This document shows, piece by piece, positions 59,728 to 64,000 of a DNA stretch of 64,000 bases; position 1 is the first letter of the stretch; each line of letters opens with the position of its first letter. The stretch covers positions 2,286,011-2,350,010 of the forward strand of contig NC_019977.1 in assembly GCF_000328665.1 (NCBI RefSeq). Reading direction: 5' to 3'. Under the pieces are notes generated by a model. It made no database searches. It was not told the origin of the DNA and worked only from the letters and a program-made list of their open reading frames with translations. A program made the translations under genes and the position numbers. The DNA is from Methanomethylovorans hollandica DSM 15978 (GTDB lineage: Archaea > Halobacteriota > Methanosarcinia > Methanosarcinales > Methanosarcinaceae).

Positions 59728-59744
59728 TTGTCAAGCCTTGACAA
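59728..59744. repeat. 17-bp palindrome, possible operator
   Basis: TTGTCAAG-C-CTTGACAA is a perfect dyad of eight pairs with a one-base centre. It shares the TGTCA/TGACA half-site with the repeats at 59671-59699, suggesting a binding site family for one regulator. It stands 54 bp downstream of the restriction gene stop. Confidence 0.4.
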
Positions 59745-59797
59745 CCAATATATAAACACAAAAACTAAGCAGCCTTCCGACAACGCTACAGCCTTAT

Positions 59798-62700
59798 TTA
59801 ACCAGACTTCCCCTCCACAATAGCGATCTCTTCATCTGTCAGTCCGCATAGCTCATACACAAGCCTGTCGATCTCAGCATCCTTTGCATTGATACGGCGC
59901 TGTATCATCTCTTTTTCACTGCCAAGCTTTGCGATGTCGAGATTTTTATGCAGCTCAAGCATCTGTTCGACAAGAGATACCATCTTGTCATGTCTGACTA
60001 CATCTTCGGGATCTGAGGGGTCTATGGTGCGGATCGGTATTTTAGACACATACATTGGTTTGTATTCAAAGTATCCTCCCTGCTTTGTGGAAGAGATGTT
60101 GAATATAACGAAATCTGCAACCTTAGAATTCAAAACTCCTATGAGGTACAAATCATTTGTTGGAATAATCGAAGTTTTATCATTAGAATAGCAGCCTGTT
60201 TCGTCAAAACAATAATTTGCAGATTGAACGATGGCAGGGATTATTATCTTGGGTTTTTCAAATTCCTGAAAATAGTCTATGGAATCCTGAATTTCATACC
60301 ATTGGTATGGACCCGGTTTTCTTCCGGTCCATTCTCCTTTCCAATCTTTGGGTTTTGGCATCAATTCTTGTTTGAACTGCTGAAGATAAGACAGTATAAC
60401 AGGATATTTCTTAATATCAATACCCCGCCTTGTAAATATAAAATAATTTTTTGTTATTGGTTGTTTGTATCTCTTAATCTCCCGACCTGCCAAAAATGGC
60501 TTTATCACTTCAGCACTCTTTGAATCTTCAGCAATCAATCTGTCCTTTGTAGCTTCATCAATAACGAATGCTTTGTTCAGACCGGTCAAAACCCCACGAT
60601 AGATTTTTCCTTCAACATATTCTCCAAGAGGCTTCCCGGATTGCATGAGCTTGTCAAGCAGGGCTTGGTTCTTTTCGTCTACAAGTGACCAGCCATCATC
60701 ACTTAGAGAGTTACTGTAAATCAAATGTCCACTTTCTTTTACATATTCTGAGAGATCAGAAAAATCTAACGTGTCTACAGGTATGGCCTTAAAAGAGTCA
60801 TTAGGTTCGCCTCTTGCAACTCTCAGGATACATGGGTATGTCGTTGCCTGCTTGAAGACAGGCAGATCACCGAAATCAATGATCTCTTCTATCTTTTTAC
60901 TTTTCAGCCAGCTGCGCAGAGGCTTGCCATAGTTGGCACGCATCCATTTATTGGCAACAATGTATGAGAACTGGCCATCACTGTTTAGAAGAGATATCCC
61001 CTTCTCTATAAAATAAGCATACAGGTCAGCGAGTCCGTGATATACTTCATAATGGCCATTGAAGTATTCTTTTTGACCTTTCAGTAGTTCCTGCCGGACA
61101 TAAGGCGGATTCCCGATAACTGCATCAAAGCCACCCTGTTCAAAGACATAAGGGAATTCCTGATCCCAGTCGAATGCATTGATCCTGTAGAACTCATCAT
61201 CGTTTTCGAAGTTCATCTGCACTGAAGCATAGATGCCAGAGCCGATAAGCGAATTACCGCACTTTATGTTCTCATGCAGGGACGGAAGCACCCGCTCCTG
61301 GGTGATGGTAAGCTGTTTTGAGATACGCTCGCCCTTTTCACCTTCCAGCACCTTGAGAAGAAGGGAAAGTTTCGTGACCTCCACTGCCTGCTGGTCAATG
61401 TCCACTCCATAAATGTTATTGAGAAGGATACGTTTCTTCTCATCCGAAGTGAGCCGCCAGTTATCTTCGCTCATCTGATAGATCGGGAACTCATAATCAC
61501 TTCCCACAGACCGTGCCTTCTTTTTTCCCCTCTTACTAGACACTGATTTTGCAGGCAGAAACTTTTGCACCTCTTTGTCAGTGGCAGCTTTACCCTCTTT
61601 CATCAATGGCACAAGATGGGTTATGTACCAATCAATATGCCAGTTGAGCAGGTAATGATAGGTACCGATCAGAAAGGAACCGGAACCACATGCAGGATCA
61701 ACGATCTTCAAGTCTGACACTTCTGAGGGAGTCTTGTTCTCAACAAGCTTTCCAATAGTGTTCTTAACAATATATTCCACGATATAGGTAGGAGTATAGT
61801 ACACACCACCGGCTTTCTTGACCTCAGGCTTCTCTTCTATCTTCGCCTGATGAGAAGCTGTGAGCCTGATCACTTTTCCCAGGAATTGCTCATATACCTG
61901 TCCCAGAATGTCAGCGGGGATCACAGAGAACTCATACGGAGATTCAGGATAATACAACCTGCCAATAATATGCTTCAATGTCTTATCATCGATCTCAAGA
62001 GAAGTCGTCAGGATATCCGGCTTTTCCATGCCATCCTCGCTTCTGAAATGGAAAAGTCCTGAATTGTATTTATCATCGGCATGCAGGAAAAGCTCGATCA
62101 TATCTTTGTAAACATCCTTACCTTCAGCTTTTGCTTTAAGCTGACCGTATTCCTCAATACCCCTGTCCTCACAGATACGCAAGAACACGATCCTGTCAAT
62201 GATCTTCTGCACTGCAAGGTTCAATTCCCGCACTGAAAGACTGGCATTTCTAAGAGCGAGGTTCTTAGCAAGTTCCTCCCTCCACCCTTCGATCTCCGCC
62301 AGGAAGGCATCATCTATGCCTGTGGTGCCCTTTCCGCCTTTCTTCTGCACCAGGCTATCGGCAAGATCATCAAATTTGCCTGTAAAGACAGCCTTTTTTG
62401 AATATTTCGATGCTATCTCATCCCATTTTGGGATATAATCCTTATACGTGTAGTATTCAATGCGCCCAAGAGAAGAACTGTCATTGTGTGATGGTTTTCG
62501 TGTACAGTCAAAGACAATGAACTCCTCAAAGTCCGTAAGGATGCTTACAGGCAACTTTGCACTCCATGCGTAACGGCGAAGCTGATATGTGGGCTCCGGG
62601 TTCTCTTTAAGATTTACCGCCGGTTTCTTTGCTTCGACAAAGAACTTCCTTACCCCACCGATCCTGAAAGAATAATCCGGTGCTTTGGTCTTGCCACCCA

Positions 62701-62932
62701 CTTTAACAGCATCCTCATGGATGACCTCTTTATACCTCTCATCGTATGCCTGAGTATTATCCACATCCCAGCCTAGTGCCTTGAAAAACGGATCAATGAA
62801 CTCTCTTCTCACTTGTGTTTCATTATACGAGTTAGACTTGTATTTGGCATTATACTGATCAAAACGTTCTACAAGTTCTATTATTTCTGGAGGGGCTGGG
62901 ATATTATCAATTACTATTGGAGATACTTGCAT
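59798..62932 (-). CDS. Type IIG restriction-modification enzyme (single chain)
   Basis: A 1044-residue enzyme with all functions in one chain. The N-terminal nuclease domain (residues 20-160) has the HsdR-like PD-(D/E)XK pattern PDYSFRIGGVRKFFVEAKKP. A helical connector follows. The gamma-type N6-adenine methyltransferase core has SAM motif VDPACGSGSFLIGTYHYLL near 415 and catalytic IGNPPYVRQELL near 620. A C-terminal TaqI/Eco57I-like target-recognition domain spans about 760-1010 (GVLTGLNKAFVIDEATKDRL, FEKPKIIIPAIVQSANY). It cuts and methylates a site that cannot be read from sequence. No specificity subunit or control gene is adjacent. The reading frame is intact. Confidence 0.9.
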   Translation of the reverse strand: MQVSPIVIDNIPAPPEIIELVERFDQYNAKYKSNSYNETQVRREFIDPFFKALGWDVDNTQAYDERYKEVIHEDAVKVGGKTKAPDYSFRIGGVRKFFVEAKKPAVNLKENPEPTYQLRRYAWSAKLPVSILTDFEEFIVFDCTRKPSHNDSSSLGRIEYYTYKDYIPKWDEIASKYSKKAVFTGKFDDLADSLVQKKGGKGTTGIDDAFLAEIEGWREELAKNLALRNASLSVRELNLAVQKIIDRIVFLRICEDRGIEEYGQLKAKAEGKDVYKDMIELFLHADDKYNSGLFHFRSEDGMEKPDILTTSLEIDDKTLKHIIGRLYYPESPYEFSVIPADILGQVYEQFLGKVIRLTASHQAKIEEKPEVKKAGGVYYTPTYIVEYIVKNTIGKLVENKTPSEVSDLKIVDPACGSGSFLIGTYHYLLNWHIDWYITHLVPLMKEGKAATDKEVQKFLPAKSVSSKRGKKKARSVGSDYEFPIYQMSEDNWRLTSDEKKRILLNNIYGVDIDQQAVEVTKLSLLLKVLEGEKGERISKQLTITQERVLPSLHENIKCGNSLIGSGIYASVQMNFENDDEFYRINAFDWDQEFPYVFEQGGFDAVIGNPPYVRQELLKGQKEYFNGHYEVYHGLADLYAYFIEKGISLLNSDGQFSYIVANKWMRANYGKPLRSWLKSKKIEEIIDFGDLPVFKQATTYPCILRVARGEPNDSFKAIPVDTLDFSDLSEYVKESGHLIYSNSLSDDGWSLVDEKNQALLDKLMQSGKPLGEYVEGKIYRGVLTGLNKAFVIDEATKDRLIAEDSKSAEVIKPFLAGREIKRYKQPITKNYFIFTRRGIDIKKYPVILSYLQQFKQELMPKPKDWKGEWTGRKPGPYQWYEIQDSIDYFQEFEKPKIIIPAIVQSANYCFDETGCYSNDKTSIIPTNDLYLIGVLNSKVADFVIFNISSTKQGGYFEYKPMYVSKIPIRTIDPSDPEDVVRHDKMVSLVEQMLELHKNLDIAKLGSEKEMIQRRINAKDAEIDRLVYELCGLTDEEIAIVEGKSG

Positions 62933-63009
62933 TTAAATAAAGTGGAAACTGTCGCCATCATAAGTAGTTTATCCATGAAAGCTTATTTTGAAGAGAGGAG
63001 AGGAACATA

Positions 63010-63168
63010 GTGTGGACTAAAAGAGAGATGATCCTGAACATATTGGTTATCGTAGTAGCCGGAAAGCTAAAGCTTGGAATAAAAGCGATCCTGCTCATCA
63101 TGAACATGAAAGACACGTTGAAGCAACTCAGGTATTTGATAGATTTTGCGAAGAAATTGAAGCGATGA
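63010..63168 (+). CDS. Possible small basic peptide gene, 52 residues
   Basis: GGAGAGGAACATA precedes a GTG at 63010. The frame encodes MWTKREMILNILVIVVAGKL (reading GTG as Met) and later LLIMNMKDTLKQLRYLIDFA ending KKLKR. One hydrophobic helix and a strongly basic amphipathic tail resemble small membrane-active or toxin-like peptides. The alternative frame on the same strand is open for about 70 codons but lacks a start. Evidence is limited to the ribosome-binding site and composition. Confidence 0.35.
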   Translation: MWTKREMILNILVIVVAGKLKLGIKAILLIMNMKDTLKQLRYLIDFAKKLKR

Positions 63169-63311
63169 ATGTGCCTTCCCACCCTTTTTGTAAAGATCCG
63201 CTTCAAAGTACTTTGATCGGAACCTCTTTGATCGGAAAATTGTAGTTACTTCGGTATGATTTGTGGGTGAAAACATCCATTTTTCCCTATTGTGAAAAAA
63301 AGGAGTATGGT

Positions 63312-64000
63312 TCACTCCTCAAGCGTGGAAACGTCTCCGGGATCCATGCCCAGCTCCTTGGCCCGAAGCACGCGCCTCATGATCTTACCACTGCGGGTCT
63401 TCGGTAGAGAATCCACGAACTCGATCTCTGAAGGCATAGCTATCGGACCAAGGCTCATCCTTACATGGTAGATCAGTTCCGATTTCAATTTAGCACTGGG
63501 AGAATGACCTTTTCTCAGGATGACAAAGGCTTTTATTATTTCGCCTTTCAGATAATCTGGCTTGCCGATGACAGCAGCTTCTGCCACAGCCTCATTGGAC
63601 ACAAGAGCACTTTCCAGTTCAGCGCTTCCGATGTTATGGCCTGCAACTATGAGCACATCATCAGACCGACCCAGGATCATGATATATCCATCATCGTCCT
63701 TTACTGCCAGGTCCCCTGCTGTATAGTATTTGCCTATGGTGTTCCAGTACTGGCAGTAACGCTCATCGTTGTTGTGTACAGTCCTCATCATGGAAGGCCA
63801 GGGCTCTTTGATAACGAGGAAACCCCCCTTCTCGGGAGGAACAGGATCTCCATTCTTATCCACCACGTCGGCGACTACCCCTGGCAGAGGACGGCCTACA
63901 AAACCTGGTTTCATTGGCTGTCCGGGTAGAGTGGTGATCATGTGCATACCTGTTTCTGTTTGCCACCAGGTATCCACTACAGGACAGCGCTCCTTACCTA
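63312..64000 (-). CDS. acs: Acetyl-CoA synthetase (ADP/AMP-forming acyl-adenylate family), 3' part
   Basis: The window holds only the C-terminal 229 residues; the start lies beyond 64000. The segment has [18 protein letters not shown] (core motif of AMP-forming acetate-CoA ligase), [20 protein letters not shown] and [20 protein letters not shown], then the hinge and the catalytic Lys in [18 protein letters not shown]. These match AcsA-type enzymes that make acetyl-CoA from acetate, ATP and CoA, used by some methanogens for acetate assimilation. The end is [14 protein letters not shown]. The acyl-chain specificity (acetate or propionate) cannot be told without the N-terminus. Confidence 0.9.
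   Translation of the reverse strand, partial: GKERCPVVDTWWQTETGMHMITTLPGQPMKPGFVGRPLPGVVADVVDKNGDPVPPEKGGFLVIKEPWPSMMRTVHNNDERYCQYWNTIGKYYTAGDLAVKDDDGYIMILGRSDDVLIVAGHNIGSAELESALVSNEAVAEAAVIGKPDYLKGEIIKAFVILRKGHSPSAKLKSELIYHVRMSLGPIAMPSEIEFVDSLPKTRSGKIMRRVLRAKELGMDPGDVSTLEE

Noticed and set aside
1-64000. CRISPR array
   Set aside because: No regularly spaced direct repeats were seen, although a Cas4-like protein and TnpB occur. These stand alone.

Overview
The window is euryarchaeal chromosome, most likely from a methanogen of the Methanosarcinales (Methanolobus/Methanomethylovorans/Methanosarcina-like). Archaeal markers are tiaS, nob1, gfcR, the L11 and L1-L10-L12 genes with the [10 protein letters not shown] stalk tail, spt5-secE, tubulin-type ftsZ, dtdA, ribose-1,5-bisphosphate isomerase, ABCE1 and the archaeal thiolase/DUF35/HMG-CoA synthase set. 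A folate-type C1 cluster (DHPS-like, folD, glyA, purN) fits Methanosarcinales. No methanogenesis gene lies in the window, so the order-level placement is inference. Promoters are archaeal TATA boxes about 22-30 nt upstream of starts. Some genes look leaderless, others carry GGTGA/GGAGG ribosome-binding sites.

Layout. 1-3.7 kb: C1/folate cluster on the minus strand. 3.8-8.3 kb: HTH regulator, tiaS, nadE, nob1, gfcR. 8.3-10.4 kb: a large DHH phosphoesterase with zinc-finger, S1 and OB domains. 10.8-12.9 kb: SPFH-NfeD operon. 12.9-16.7 kb: AIR-synthase-like protein, hisH, two tandem pilin-like secreted proteins and a coiled-coil membrane protein. 16.7-19.6 kb: UDP-glucose dehydrogenase, DRG GTPase, tRNA-Gln. 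19.6-21.9 kb is nearly free of ordinary genes but holds small ORFs, strong hairpins, terminators and candidate small RNAs. 21.9-25.7 kb: ComEC-like MBL protein with DUF3006, SAM hydrolase, radical SAM protein. 25.8-30.5 kb: ribosomal stalk genes, spt5, secE, ftsZ.

30.5-46 kb is more fluid. dtdA is followed by a decayed Trm5-like methyltransferase, an acetolactate synthase-like enzyme, two tandem aldehyde dehydrogenases, a degenerate nucleotidyltransferase, a pentapeptide protein with an internal stop, a tag glycosylase gene broken by an IS200/IS605-type TnpB element, and an IS1-like element whose transposase is split at an A8 tract. 46-52.4 kb: metG, then a mevalonate-entry operon (HTH regulator, HMG-CoA synthase, thiolase, DUF35, CYTH protein). 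52.4-54.7 kb: a Cas4-family protein lacking its metal-binding acids and a coiled-coil protein. 54.9-59.5 kb: ABCE1, EMC6-like protein, MBL nuclease-like protein, thioredoxin, NadC/ModD-like enzyme. 59.6-64 kb: a possible pseudoknot RNA, a single-chain Type IIG restriction-modification enzyme, a small basic peptide gene and the 3' part of acetyl-CoA synthetase.

No CRISPR array, rRNA or cas operon was seen. The least explained parts are the structured small-gene region at 20.0-21.8 kb, the interleaved inverted repeats at 59.67-59.75 kb and the inactive-looking Cas4 homologue.
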